Below the pieces are notes generated by a model. The model made no database searches, had not been told where the DNA came from, and saw only the letters and a program-made list of their open reading frames with translations. From CAZSLI01 sp964607705 (GTDB lineage: Bacteria > Actinomycetota > Coriobacteriia > Anaerosomatales > PHET01): a stretch of 64,000 nt of DNA. The DNA lies in NCBI GenBank assembly GCA_964607705.1, contig CAZSLI010000004.1, positions 1 through 64,000 on the forward strand, in the 5' to 3' direction. Shown piece after piece: positions 8,005 through 16,819 of this stretch (within the stretch, counting starts at the first letter, position 1; each line of letters opens with the position of its first letter). The position numbers were made by a program, and so were the translations under genes.

Positions 8005-9189
8005 TTAGCCTGCTGACGGCCGGGACGTCCGGTACTCGTTGTAAAGCTCGACGAGCTCCTTGTCGAACATCGGTCGCTTGAGGTCGATGGTGCGCTGCCT
8101 CACGAGCGGCAGGATCGCCGTCGCCTCTTCCCGGGTCACGGGGATCCCGTACTCGGCGAACTTCATCTCGATCGTGCGGCTGCCGGAGTGCTTTCCCACG
8201 ACGATCTGGCGGGCGAGCCCCACCTCGTCGGGGCTGAACACCTCGTAGGTCTTCGGGTTCTTGATGACGCCGTCGGCGTGGATGCCGCTCTCGTGCGCGA
8301 ACATGTTGGTACCCACGACAGGCTTCCACGCAGGAACGGTACGCCCGGCGGCGGTCATCACGTAATCGACCACTTCCGAGAAGCGCTTCGTGTCGAACTC
8401 GAGGTCGAGGCCTTCGAGATACTTGAGCGCCATGACCACTTCCTCGAGGGCGGCATTGCCAGCCCGCTCGCCTAGTCCGCCGACCGTGACGTTCACCCAG
8501 GTGGCACCGGCGTGGATGCCAGCGATGGCGTTCGCTACGGCCATCCCGAAGTCGTTGTGCGTGTGCATCTCGACTTCGAGGCCCGTGGCTTCGATGAGCT
8601 CCTTGATGACCTTGTACGTCCGCAAGGGCTCCATGATGCCGATCGTGTCGCAGAAGCGCAGGCGGTCGGCGCCCTCCGCTTTCGCTGCAGCAGCGTACTC
8701 GAGCAGGAAGCCGAACTCGGTGCGCGAGGCGTCCTCGGCGTTGACAGAGACGTAGACGCCGTGGCTCTTGGCGAACGCCACCGACTTGCGGATCGAGTCG
8801 AGCACCCAGGCCCGGTCCTTCTGCAGCTTCGTCTGGATGTGGATGTCGCTCGTGGCGAGCGAGATCGCCACGGCGTCAACGCCGCAGTCGATAGAAGTCT
8901 GGATGTCGGCGACGTTGGCCCTGTTCCAGCCGAGGACCGACGCGCGCAGCCCGAGATGCGCGATTTCCTCAATGACCTCGCGTTCGTCCCCGCCCATGAC
9001 CGGTATGCCGGCCTCGATCTGGTCGATCCCGATCTCGTCAAGCATCTTCGCGATGCGGACCTTCTCCTCGTTGGTGAAGACCACACCTGCGGTCTGCTCG
9101 CCATCGCGAAGGGTCGTATCGTCAAGCTTCACCGGAACGCTGCCGAGATGGCTCTCCACCGGAAGCTCCCAGATCTGCATCTTCTCCAC
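8005..9189 (-). CDS. homocitrate synthase / Re-citrate synthase-like enzyme
   Basis: This 394-residue member of the HMGL-like (isopropylmalate synthase) family condenses acetyl-CoA with a 2-oxo acid. The TIM-barrel active site is visible as DTTLRDGEQ (residues 24-32, Arg28-Asp29) and the metal-binding HTHND motif, and the block EAGIPVMGGDE is typical of NifV-type homocitrate synthases. It lacks the long LeuA regulatory domain. Re-citrate synthases of anaerobes fall in the same family, and the neighbouring aconitase-like genes and a nearby isocitrate dehydrogenase favour that role; NifV for nitrogenase is less likely because no nif gene is seen. GTG at 9189 has AGGAGG 7 bases upstream. It leads the operon. 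Confidence 0.82.
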   Translation of the reverse strand: MEKMQIWELPVESHLGSVPVKLDDTTLRDGEQTAGVVFTNEEKVRIAKMLDEIGIDQIEAGIPVMGGDEREVIEEIAHLGLRASVLGWNRANVADIQTSIDCGVDAVAISLATSDIHIQTKLQKDRAWVLDSIRKSVAFAKSHGVYVSVNAEDASRTEFGFLLEYAAAAKAEGADRLRFCDTIGIMEPLRTYKVIKELIEATGLEVEMHTHNDFGMAVANAIAGIHAGATWVNVTVGGLGERAGNAALEEVVMALKYLEGLDLEFDTKRFSEVVDYVMTAAGRTVPAWKPVVGTNMFAHESGIHADGVIKNPKTYEVFSPDEVGLARQIVVGKHSGSRTIEMKFAEYGIPVTREEATAILPLVRQRTIDLKRPMFDKELVELYNEYRTSRPSAG

Positions 9190-9217
9190 CGATAAGCCTC
9201 CTGGATACTCGATACAT

Positions 9218-9274
9218 GAAGGCCCTGGAGGGCCTTCGGGGTGCCTTTAGAACACGCGAGGCGCCCAGGGCGCC
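9218..9274 (-). promoter_or_regulatory. leader with two inverted repeats before the homocitrate-synthase-like gene
   Basis: Upstream of the GTG at 9189 are two inverted repeats: 9218-9237 (8-bp arms, GAAGGCCC and its complement, 4-base loop) and 9260-9274 (GGCGCCC, one base, GGGCGCC). In the mRNA they would form stacked GC-rich hairpins ahead of the ribosome binding site. They could be an attenuator, a terminator of an upstream transcript, or mRNA-stabilising structure. I do not recognise a known riboswitch. Confidence 0.35.
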
Positions 9275-9352
9275 CTTAGGGTGAACGCATATTGTACGAC
9301 AGCGGAACTCCGGGTGTCAGGTATGCGCCTTGGCGTATCGAGCGAGCGAGCT

Positions 9353-10240
9353 TTACGCAGACTGCTGGAGGTACGGTTCGGAGTGCGCACCGCCCCGCGC
9401 AAGAGCGCGGCGCTTGGCGAGCTGATAGGTCAACTCCGCTCCCCACAAGACGATAGCCGCGGTGTAGTACGCCCACACGAGGAAGGCGAGAACCGCGCCG
9501 AACGAGCCCAGCGCGCTGAAGCGCGTGGACACGCTGAGGTAGTACGCGAGCCCCCACTGTCCCAGCGCATAGGCACCGGCCGTGATCAGCCCGCCCGGCA
9601 CCACGTCACGTAGGCGTGGCCTGATCCTTGGCACCGTGGCGAAGGCGGTGGTGTAGACGACGGCCGCGAACGTGAAGTCGAGTATCCACCGGCTGCCGGT
9701 GAGCTCCGTGAGCCACGCAAGATCGAGACCGGCTCGGCTCCCCGCGACCACCAGCACCTCCGTCAGGCTCGCAATAGCGATGCCGAGGACCGCCGATGCG
9801 AACAGCCCCAGCCCCGCGACGACAAGCAGGAGCAGGGCGAAGGCGTGATGCCTCATGAAACTGCGCGCGCCCGTGAGCGAGCCCTGTCTCCAAATGCGAT
9901 TCAACGCCTGCACCAGGATCACGAACAGTGAGCTCGCGCCATAGAGGACAAGCAGCCCGACGATGACGAGTCCGAATGAACCGGCCCCGGCAACCCGTGA
10001 CGATGCCGAGACCGCCTGCTCGGCGGTCGCCGCCGACAAAGGGCTGCCGAGGAACACGTCGTACTTGGCGAGATTGGCGCCCAGCACGCTGAGCGCGATG
10101 GTGAGCGGCGCCAGCGACACCACGAGCGAGTAGGCCATAGCCGCCGAGAAGAGCATCAGGTCGTTCTCGCCGCCCTCAGCGACGGTCGCCTGGACGACCT
10201 CGTAGGCGGCGCGCAGCGGCCGCGGCAGGCGCTCAGACAT
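9353..10240 (-). CDS. YihY/BrkB-family inner membrane protein
   Basis: This 295-residue protein has about six membrane helices and the family pattern of an N-terminal amphipathic region (DLMLFSAAMAYSLVVSLAPL) followed by paired helices and the FGSFGAVLAFLVWAYYTA-like block near the C-terminus. The family was once annotated as ribonuclease BN; its true role is unclear, with transport or envelope functions proposed. The ATG at 10240 overlaps the end of the YgjP-like gene by 8 bases. A longer open frame to 10603 is a shadow of that neighbour. The C-terminal tail is cytoplasmic and Arg/Ala-rich. Confidence 0.8.
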   Translation of the reverse strand: MSERLPRPLRAAYEVVQATVAEGGENDLMLFSAAMAYSLVVSLAPLTIALSVLGANLAKYDVFLGSPLSAATAEQAVSASSRVAGAGSFGLVIVGLLVLYGASSLFVILVQALNRIWRQGSLTGARSFMRHHAFALLLLVVAGLGLFASAVLGIAIASLTEVLVVAGSRAGLDLAWLTELTGSRWILDFTFAAVVYTTAFATVPRIRPRLRDVVPGGLITAGAYALGQWGLAYYLSVSTRFSALGSFGAVLAFLVWAYYTAAIVLWGAELTYQLAKRRALARGGAHSEPYLQQSA

Positions 10241-10949
10241 CGGCCCACCCCGGCACGAAGCGGCCGGCATCCCGCAGCTGGGCCCGGTTGTCGAGCGCGT
10301 CCGGGTCCATGAGGCCGAGCAGCGACCAGAAGCGCGGCGAGTGGTCCATGACCCGCAGATGCGCGAGTTCATGCAGGATGAGCGCGTCAACGAGGTGAGA
10401 CGGCAGGAAGACGAGGTTCCGGTTGAGCGACACGGTGCCTCGGCCGGAGCACGAACCCCACCGTGTCCGCGCCCCGCCGACCCGTACCTTCGTAGGCGTG
10501 AGCCCGTGCGCATGGGCAAGCTCGCCGAGGAGCAGCGGGAGCCGCTCGGCTGCCGTGCGCGCCAGCCATCGCCGGAGCGCGGCAAGACAGGCATCGGCGT
10601 CATCGATGGCGCCGCTGACGACGATCACGCCGTCGCCGAAGAAGGCCGAACACGACTTCGCGGCGCTCGCCCGGTACTCGACCGGCCACGTCTCGCCGAA
10701 AGCGCGCAGCGGGACTTCGGAAGGAAGCAGCGCCTCGGCGCCGCTCGTGAGTTCTGCTCGGCGGTCAGCGACACGGGCGAGTGCTCGTTCGGCCCAGTCA
10801 CGCTTGCCGGCGACGATCTCGTCTGGGTCGCCCCTCCAACGGTCGGGCACCACGACGACGAGTCCGTGATGCGGAGAGACGGAGAGCCGTATGCGGCGTG
10901 CGCGGGCGCTGCGGCGCACGGTGTACTCGGGCAGCTCCGGCCGAGTCAC
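10233..10949 (-). CDS. YgjP-like (DUF45) zinc metallopeptidase
   Basis: This 238-residue protein has the family layout: a basic beta-rich N-terminus (about 1-110), then the block VRVGGARTRWGSCSGRGTVSLN, and a C-terminal zinc motif HELAHLRVMDHSPRFW, in which the HExxH histidines and a third His bind zinc. YgjP-family proteins are WLM-related predicted peptidases of unclear substrate. GTG at 10949 has GGAGGTGG 5-6 bases upstream. It sits 12 bases downstream of rlmKL and overlaps the BrkB gene, so these form one unit. Confidence 0.85.
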   Translation of the reverse strand: MTRPELPEYTVRRSARARRIRLSVSPHHGLVVVVPDRWRGDPDEIVAGKRDWAERALARVADRRAELTSGAEALLPSEVPLRAFGETWPVEYRASAAKSCSAFFGDGVIVVSGAIDDADACLAALRRWLARTAAERLPLLLGELAHAHGLTPTKVRVGGARTRWGSCSGRGTVSLNRNLVFLPSHLVDALILHELAHLRVMDHSPRFWSLLGLMDPDALDNRAQLRDAGRFVPGWADV

Positions 10950-10961
10950 CGTCCACCTCCT

Positions 10962-13166
10962 CTAAGCGTCGTCACCCGCAGAGACCGTCCTGAGCGTCCA
11001 GCACCTGTGTACCCCGGGCCGCTGTTCGAAGTCCTTCGGGATGGTCCTCGCGGTCACGTCGCGGACTTCGAACCCGAGATCGGTCAGCGGGACCTCTTCG
11101 AGTGTGAACGAACGACGGTTGCAGGAGAAGATGACGAGCCCGTTCTCGGCAAGCACCTGGTGGATGGCGTGCAACAGGCGTACGTGATCCCGCTGGACGT
11201 CGAAGGTGCCGTCCATGCGCTTCGATGATGAGAAGGTGGGCGGGTCGCAGAAGACCAAGTCGAACTTGCGGCCGTTCTGCCTGGCACGGTGAAGCCACGC
11301 GAAGGTGTCGTCGCGCTCGACCCGATGAGCCGCCCCGTCGAAGCCGTTGAGTGCCAAGTTGCGCTGCGCCCACTCGAGGTAGGTCGCCGAGAGGTCGACG
11401 GTCGTGGTCTCGCGCGCCCCACCCGCGGCGGCGTACACGCTCGCCGTGCCCGTGTAAGCGAACAGGTTGAGGAATCGCTTGTCGGGCGCCAGTTCGCGCA
11501 CCCAGGCGCGGGTGTCGCGGTGGTCGAGGAACAGCCCCGTGTCCAGGTAGTCGGAGAGGTTGACCTCGAAGAGCAGGCCATTCTCGGCCACTACGCCCGT
11601 GGCGCCCCTTGCTTCGACGCGCTCGTATTGCGCGGTACCACGCTGGCGCTCGCGCCGCTTGACGAAGACCTCTTCGACCTCGAGCGACTCCGCGGCGATG
11701 GCTACTGCCGTGTCGAGGCGTGCCGACGCGCGGTCTGGGTCGATACCTGCCGGCGGCGCATACTCGGCGAGGTGTGCCCAACGGCGACCGGCGTCGGGAC
11801 CTGTTCCTTCGTACAGGTCGACCGCGAGCGCGTAGTCCGGGAGATCGGCATCGTAGACTCGATAGCAGGTGACGCCTGCGCGACGAGCCCACTTGCCGTA
11901 GTGCTTGGCCATCTTGCGCAGCCGGTTCTCGAAAGCGTCCGCTGACGCACCCTGCTCGCGACGCTCTCCCTGCGATGCCGACGGTGGCAGCGCGACTGCC
12001 TTCGGGCCCAGCTCCGGGAACGTGGTGACGGTCGCCACGCCCTTCCCGCTGCCGAGAACGAGCGCGCTACCGGTGACGAGTCCGAGACCCTTGGCGAGTG
12101 CCGGATCGGGCGAGACCACCGCGAGCCGCCAGCCCTCGAAGGCTCCGAGCCGCGAGCCCAACGCCGAGTACAGCGCAGGCAGTTCGGCTCGGTCGGACAG
12201 GCGCTCGCCCCACGGCGGGTTGGTCGCGATGAGTCCGGGCGTCGCATCCGACGGGGGCTCAAGCTCGGCGATGTCGCGCCGTTCGATGTCGATCAGGAAC
12301 TCGAGTCCTGCGCGAGCGGCGCACCGGCGTGCGATGTCGACCGCGCGCGGGTCGTGGTCGGATGCGGAGATCACCGGAAGCCGCGATAGCCCGGCTTCCC
12401 GACGGCGTTCTGCATCGGACACCATACGAGCCCACGCCTCGGCGTCGAAACCGAGCCAGCGCTGAACCGGGTGCGAGGGTCTGATGAGGCCCGGGGCGAT
12501 CTCCGCGGCCATGAGCGCGGCCTCGATGGCGAGCGTTCCCGAGCCGCACATCGGGTCGAGGAACGCCCCGTCCGCCTCGGCGATCTCCCGCCATCCCGCG
12601 GCCTCGAGCACCGCAGCGGCGAGCGTCTCCTTCATCGGCGCCTCGACCTGGATGCCTTGCTCGCGGTAGCCGCGTTTGTGGAGCGGTTGCCCGGCGAGGT
12701 CGAGCGAGATCGTCGCCTTGCCGGAACGAACCGCGACGTTGATACGCAGGTCAGGGTCACGCACGTCGACGCTCGGCCGGCCACCGCTGAGGTCGCGGAA
12801 CCGGTCAGCGATCGCGTCTTTGACCTTGACCGCGGTGAACTGCGTGTTGCGCAATGCATCGTTGGTGCCGCCTGCGTCCACCGCGAGGGTGCCATCGGCG
12901 GTCATGTGATCTTCCCAGCGCAGCTCGCGCACACCGTCGTACAGCGCCTCAGCCGAGGAAGCGTCGACCGAGGCGAGCGTCAGGAGCACTCGGGATGCGA
13001 GTCGTGTCCAGTACAGCGCGCGCAGCCCCTCGGCGACCCCGCCCGTGAACAGGACACCCGAGCGCTGGGGACGCACGCCCCGTATACCGAGACGCCGCAG
13101 TTCATCGGCGAGGAAGGGCTCCACGCCGGCGGGACAGGGCGCGAAGTAGCTGTAGCGCCCCGTCAC
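10962..13166 (-). CDS. rlmL: bifunctional 23S rRNA methyltransferase RlmKL
   Basis: This 734-residue protein fuses a THUMP domain (about residues 40-150), a first SAM-dependent methyltransferase with the N6/N2-type motif NPPWGERL (about 314-321) and a second methyltransferase with the motif CDPPTFSSSKRM near 636-648. The layout and length match E. coli RlmL/RlmKL (about 700 residues), which makes m2G2445 and m7G2069 in 23S rRNA. The GTG at 13166 overlaps the stop of the upstream NlpC-like gene (GTGA), which explains the absence of a strong ribosome binding site. Alternative upstream starts would lie inside that gene. Confidence 0.9.
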   Translation of the reverse strand: MTGRYSYFAPCPAGVEPFLADELRRLGIRGVRPQRSGVLFTGGVAEGLRALYWTRLASRVLLTLASVDASSAEALYDGVRELRWEDHMTADGTLAVDAGGTNDALRNTQFTAVKVKDAIADRFRDLSGGRPSVDVRDPDLRINVAVRSGKATISLDLAGQPLHKRGYREQGIQVEAPMKETLAAAVLEAAGWREIAEADGAFLDPMCGSGTLAIEAALMAAEIAPGLIRPSHPVQRWLGFDAEAWARMVSDAERRREAGLSRLPVISASDHDPRAVDIARRCAARAGLEFLIDIERRDIAELEPPSDATPGLIATNPPWGERLSDRAELPALYSALGSRLGAFEGWRLAVVSPDPALAKGLGLVTGSALVLGSGKGVATVTTFPELGPKAVALPPSASQGERREQGASADAFENRLRKMAKHYGKWARRAGVTCYRVYDADLPDYALAVDLYEGTGPDAGRRWAHLAEYAPPAGIDPDRASARLDTAVAIAAESLEVEEVFVKRRERQRGTAQYERVEARGATGVVAENGLLFEVNLSDYLDTGLFLDHRDTRAWVRELAPDKRFLNLFAYTGTASVYAAAGGARETTTVDLSATYLEWAQRNLALNGFDGAAHRVERDDTFAWLHRARQNGRKFDLVFCDPPTFSSSKRMDGTFDVQRDHVRLLHAIHQVLAENGLVIFSCNRRSFTLEEVPLTDLGFEVRDVTARTIPKDFEQRPGVHRCWTLRTVSAGDDA

Positions 13167-13873
13167 GGCGTGGTCGTCGCAGGGAAGCCGACGGTCGCGC
13201 CCACGGCCGGGACTCCGACCGACGGCAGTGCACTTGTGCTCACGGTGCCGGCCGGCTTCACAACCGGCGGCCACAGCAGCGAACGCCGCAACCGCTCGTC
13301 CTCGATCGACTTGTAGCGGAACGGCCGGAACCGCGTGTCGTTGTTCCAGTAGGGATACGGGATCTCATTCGCGACGGTGCCATACGCCGTTCCCCGCTCG
13401 TGGTAGCCGAGAAACTTCGTGCGGCCCGTGTCCAGCCAGCGCACGAAGACGATGGCGTGGCCACCGTAGGTGCTCGTCTTCGGCTTGATGATGAGGTCCC
13501 CCGGCTTGAGCTGGGCTTTCTGCTGAGTCACGGTGCCCGTCAATTCGGTACACCGATAGGGCAGCGAGGCCGTGTCGAGTGACAGCGGAGCGCCAGTCGT
13601 GCTGGAGACCAGCCCCAGGCTCATCGAGACGAACCCGGAGCAGTCAGTGCGATAGCCATACCGACTCGGCGATGACGTCGTAGAAGGTATGAGGTCGCCG
13701 CCCACGGTCGCGTAGCGCGACTGCGAGTACGCCGTGTTCTTGACCACCCACGTGCGCGCCCTGGTGACGACAGCCGAGCGAGTGATGGCGAACGCGCTCG
13801 CGGGCGCCATCGCGGCGCATGCGATGCACGCGGCGAGGGCGACTCGGATGACGGTTCGGGAGGAGCGGTTCAT
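13163..13873 (-). CDS. secreted NlpC/P60-like cysteine peptidase
   Basis: This 236-residue protein has a signal peptide (about residues 1-28) and an NlpC/P60-like domain with catalytic Cys78 in TDCSGFVSM and His139 in GGHAIVF, preceded by the typical GDLI segment. Such enzymes cut peptidoglycan stem peptides. The first domain part (about 30-75) resembles short NlpC-like amidases with no separate SH3 or LysM binding domain; the C-terminus is Pro/Val/Thr-rich. The ATG at 13873 has GAGG 5 bases upstream; a longer frame would put 16 residues before the signal peptide. A CRP-type palindrome lies 100 bases upstream. Confidence 0.78.
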   Translation of the reverse strand: MNRSSRTVIRVALAACIACAAMAPASAFAITRSAVVTRARTWVVKNTAYSQSRYATVGGDLIPSTTSSPSRYGYRTDCSGFVSMSLGLVSSTTGAPLSLDTASLPYRCTELTGTVTQQKAQLKPGDLIIKPKTSTYGGHAIVFVRWLDTGRTKFLGYHERGTAYGTVANEIPYPYWNNDTRFRPFRYKSIEDERLRRSLLWPPVVKPAGTVSTSALPSVGVPAVGATVGFPATTTP

Positions 13874-13973
13874 GGGGCCTCGGGTGAGTGTGGTCAAGAC
13901 GGCGTCTCCGGGCGCCGCCATTCTACCATGTCGGCACTTCGGGACGCCCGCTTCACCCCTGGCGGGTGCCGCA

Positions 13974-13989
13974 TGTGACGCGGGTCACG
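13974..13989. promoter_or_regulatory. CRP-type palindrome, copy 1 (TGTGAC-N4-GTCACG)
   Basis: The 16-bp site has the TGTGA-N6-TCAC(A/G) form bound by CRP/FNR-family regulators. It ends 100 bases before the start of the NlpC-like gene (13873, minus strand) and overlaps the stop codon of the NYN gene. Four matching sites lie elsewhere in this window at the same distance from a start codon. Confidence 0.5.
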
Positions 13990-14764
13990 AGCCGGTGAAA
14001 CCCTCGACGACGTAGGTGCCGCTCTTGGAGTCCTTGCGAAGCGAGATGTACCCAAGCCCCTGAGCGTCCTCCAGCAGCTGCGTGAAGGAACGGTATCCGT
14101 ACGCGTTCTCGGTGAACGACGGCTGCTTGCGCTTCATGGTGTCTTTGACGAGCGACGAGTGCATGACCTCGACGTTCTCGCGCTGAAGACCCTCTATCGT
14201 CTCGAAGAGCAGCTTGAAGGCCGGCTTCTTGTTGCGGGTGACGTTGGCCCCGATGGAAGGAGCGCCGGCCGGTGCGCCGATGTCCTCGTAGTAGATGAAC
14301 TCGTCGCAGTTCGCAGCCAGCAGATCGCTCGTCGACTCGCGTAGCCCCAGGCCGATGACCGTCTTGCCGTTCTCCTTGAGCTTCGACACGAGCGGCGTGA
14401 AGTCCGAGTCGCCGGACACGATCACGATCGTGTCGATGTGCTCTTTGGCGTACGCAAGCTCCATGGCGTCAACGACCAGGCGGATGTCGGCGGAGTTCTT
14501 GCCGGTCATCGCACGCTCGGGAATCTCGGTCAGCTCGATGCCGAGCTCGTGGAGCGGCGTCCGGTAGCTCTCGAACCGACTCCAGTCCGCATAGGCGCGC
14601 TTGGCAGCGATGCGCCCCTTCTCCACGAGTCGCTCGAATACGCGACCCATATCAAGGGTGGCACTCGAGCCCCTGCCGCGTCCGCGGCCTCCTCGGCGCT
14701 CCATGCCTATGGCGAGGTTCTCGAAGTCTATGAATACGGCGAGTGCGTGGCTGTCGTCAGCCAT
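13985..14764 (-). CDS. NYN-domain RNase with C-terminal LOTUS/HTH-like domain
   Basis: This 259-residue cytoplasmic protein has an N-terminal NYN (PIN-like, LabA/DUF88) nuclease domain with acidic metal-binding residues in FIDFENLA, SADIRLVVDAMELA and VSGDSDFTPLVSKL. The C-terminal part (about 175-255) has the GYRSFTQLLEDAQGLGYISLRK pattern of the OST-HTH/LOTUS fold, an RNA-binding domain commonly paired with NYN. It is likely an RNA-processing or RNA-decay enzyme. ATG at 14764 has AAGGGA 7-8 bases upstream; an upstream in-frame start would add 17 poorly supported residues. Confidence 0.8.
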   Translation of the reverse strand: MADDSHALAVFIDFENLAIGMERRGGRGRGRGSSATLDMGRVFERLVEKGRIAAKRAYADWSRFESYRTPLHELGIELTEIPERAMTGKNSADIRLVVDAMELAYAKEHIDTIVIVSGDSDFTPLVSKLKENGKTVIGLGLRESTSDLLAANCDEFIYYEDIGAPAGAPSIGANVTRNKKPAFKLLFETIEGLQRENVEVMHSSLVKDTMKRKQPSFTENAYGYRSFTQLLEDAQGLGYISLRKDSKSGTYVVEGFTGS

Positions 14765-14854
14765 GGTCACATCCCTTGGTCGGTAGAGCCCTTCCCCACC
14801 TTCAGATGATGACACACGGTGGCGACACTCTCACGCACGCCGGCGAAAGCTCGC

Positions 14855-16819
14855 CTAGGGCCACACCGGCTTGAGGTTGTTCCCACCGTCTTCGAGGAAC
14901 CGGTCGTGGTCGCGGTGGCACGCGAGGCACTGCGCTCCGTCGGTGGGGTCGGGCACGCTGCCGGGCCCGAACGTCGCGTCGCCCGAGCGGATAGTCGTGC
15001 CGCTCAGGTGCCGGAAGCTGACGGTCGCCGTGGCCGTGTCCGTCGTCGTTGCCGAGGACTCGGGTGCCGCCGTGGCACTCGGCTCCACGCCGATGGCATA
15101 CGGGATCGTCACGTTGCTGGCGGTCGTGTCAGCCGACGCAACCGTCGCGCTCGTGTCGACAGCCGCCGAGAACATGGTGGGAGCGATGGCGCCCGACGCG
15201 TCTGCCGATGCGGTGGTCACCGTCGAGCCGGTCCCTCCCTGGTGGCAGGACAGGCACGCCTGACCGCCGGACGGCGCGCCGGTGGTCGGGTTGTGGACGT
15301 TCGCTCCCCCGGCCTCGTACGAATGACCGTGACAACTGCTGCAGGCGGCCGTGCCCGTGACTCGATGCTGCTCGGTGTCCGGCAGCGCGAGCACGCCGCC
15401 CGTGCGCGGGATGCCCTCGACCGTGTCAGAGGCGCTCACCGCCGAGTAGGCCGCCGCGCCGCCGTCCCAGCCGAAAGCCCCGTCTGAACTCGTGTGACAG
15501 CTGAAGCAGAACCGCCGAGACCCGGATGCCGAGGACGTCTCAAGCGACGCGCCCCGCGTATCGGCGATGAGCGATGCGTTGCCCCTCGTCGATCCGTGAG
15601 GGTTGTGGCAGTCGTAGCACGGAAGCGGCGAGCCGACCGGCAGGTTGCCGCCCTGCGTACGGATGCGGTGACCGGCGGTGGAGTTGTCCGCAGTGGCGAA
15701 CTGCTTGATGTCCGCGGCCCCGCTCGCCGCTGCGCTCGACGGCGCGCCACCGTGACACGAGAAGCACGCGGCCGCGTACGTGCCTTGCGTCTGGTCGGTC
15801 GCGAGCGTGCTCTGCGTCGTGGGCCGGTACTGCGCCACAAGCCCGTCGTAGGCACTCGGTCCGCGATGCGCCGCATGACAATTCAGGCAGTCGCCCTTCG
15901 TCCGCCCTGCTGCCGAGGACGCCGGCAGTGAGCCGTGCGGGTTGGAGTCAGCAAGGTACGCCGCCTCACCGGGGAAGGTGCCGAGCACGGGATAGCCCGC
16001 CGAGTTGGTCTTGGGCGCAGCCACGTCGGGATAGGGCGTCGCGCTCGTCCAGCCGGACGGCTTCGCATGGCAGCTGAGACACCACGCGGTGTTTCCGCCG
16101 GCAGTGGTCCGACCCTGGATCACCGGCTGGGGGTTGCGCGGGTTCTTGGCCGGGTCCAAGTGGGGGCTGTGGCAGCTGGCGCACGAGGCCGTGGTGTTGG
16201 CGGCATCGCCGGTCTCCTCGATCGAGTGACCGCTCGTCAGGGCGAAGGAGTCATCGGCGCCATCGAACACGTCGTACTTGGACCCGACACCCGAGTGGCA
16301 CGAGAAGCAGACGCCCGAGTCGCCCGAGGGCACGGACGCGGGCCGCGCGAGCGTGCCGTCGACAGCAGCCACGTGAGTCGAATGACACTGGGCGCAGGTA
16401 CGCGATCCCTCGTTGGCGGTGCCGTGGGGCGAGAGCGTGTCACGGGCAACGATGGGGCCCGCAGGGTCCGACAGCGCCGACTGTCCCTGGCCGGTGACCG
16501 CGCTTACGCGGTAGTAGTAGCTCTGCCCCTCCGAGGAGAACGTGTCCTCGTAGAGCTGCTGGTCGGTCGAACCGATCAGGTAGGCACGTCCGTCAGGCAT
16601 GGCTGCACGCCACACGCGGTACTCGGTGCCGTCGCTATCGGCCGTGCCCGGCTCCCAGCTAACGACCGCGACCGTCGCCGTCGTATCGCCGGGCCGCGCT
16701 GTCACGTTCACGGGCACGTCGGCGCCCAGACCTGCGCGCGCCTGAGCGACCGCAAAGGCCGCCCCGCCGACCAGCAGAAGTGCCCCGAGCATCATGGCGA
16801 GGGCGAAACGGTTCTGCAC
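14855..16819 (-). CDS. secreted 11-heme c-type cytochrome with fibronectin type III domain
   Basis: This 654-residue protein has a signal peptide or N-terminal anchor (about residues 1-28), a fibronectin type III domain (about 34-126) and then eleven CxxCH heme-binding motifs spread from residue 142 to near the C-terminus (CAQCH, CFSCH, CASCH, CLSCH, CLNCH, CFSCH, CYDCH, CFSCH, CSSCH, CLSCH, CLACH). Many are followed by NPHG, SPH or GH elements typical of doubled CxxCH cytochromes, where a distal histidine gives bis-His ligation. No C-terminal anchor is visible. It is probably an extracytoplasmic electron carrier, perhaps for metals, humics or partner cells (inference). The GTG start is not strongly supported by a ribosome binding site. 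Confidence 0.85.
   Translation of the reverse strand: MQNRFALAMMLGALLLVGGAAFAVAQARAGLGADVPVNVTARPGDTTATVAVVSWEPGTADSDGTEYRVWRAAMPDGRAYLIGSTDQQLYEDTFSSEGQSYYYRVSAVTGQGQSALSDPAGPIVARDTLSPHGTANEGSRTCAQCHSTHVAAVDGTLARPASVPSGDSGVCFSCHSGVGSKYDVFDGADDSFALTSGHSIEETGDAANTTASCASCHSPHLDPAKNPRNPQPVIQGRTTAGGNTAWCLSCHAKPSGWTSATPYPDVAAPKTNSAGYPVLGTFPGEAAYLADSNPHGSLPASSAAGRTKGDCLNCHAAHRGPSAYDGLVAQYRPTTQSTLATDQTQGTYAAACFSCHGGAPSSAAASGAADIKQFATADNSTAGHRIRTQGGNLPVGSPLPCYDCHNPHGSTRGNASLIADTRGASLETSSASGSRRFCFSCHTSSDGAFGWDGGAAAYSAVSASDTVEGIPRTGGVLALPDTEQHRVTGTAACSSCHGHSYEAGGANVHNPTTGAPSGGQACLSCHQGGTGSTVTTASADASGAIAPTMFSAAVDTSATVASADTTASNVTIPYAIGVEPSATAAPESSATTTDTATATVSFRHLSGTTIRSGDATFGPGSVPDPTDGAQCLACHRDHDRFLEDGGNNLKPVWP

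Noticed and set aside
8005..9189. NifV assignment for nitrogenase cofactor homocitrate
   Set aside because: No nif gene is in the window and the neighbours are aconitase-like; it remains possible but is not favoured.
10241..10603. N-terminal extension of the BrkB-type protein
   Set aside because: It overlaps the YgjP-like gene in another frame and adds residues with no family similarity; ATG 10240 gives the usual length.
13874..13989. Cyclic di-AMP (ydaO-type) riboswitch before the NlpC-like gene
   Set aside because: An AGGGGTGAA element is present and the gene class fits, but the other conserved ydaO blocks are missing and the leader is too short for the full fold.
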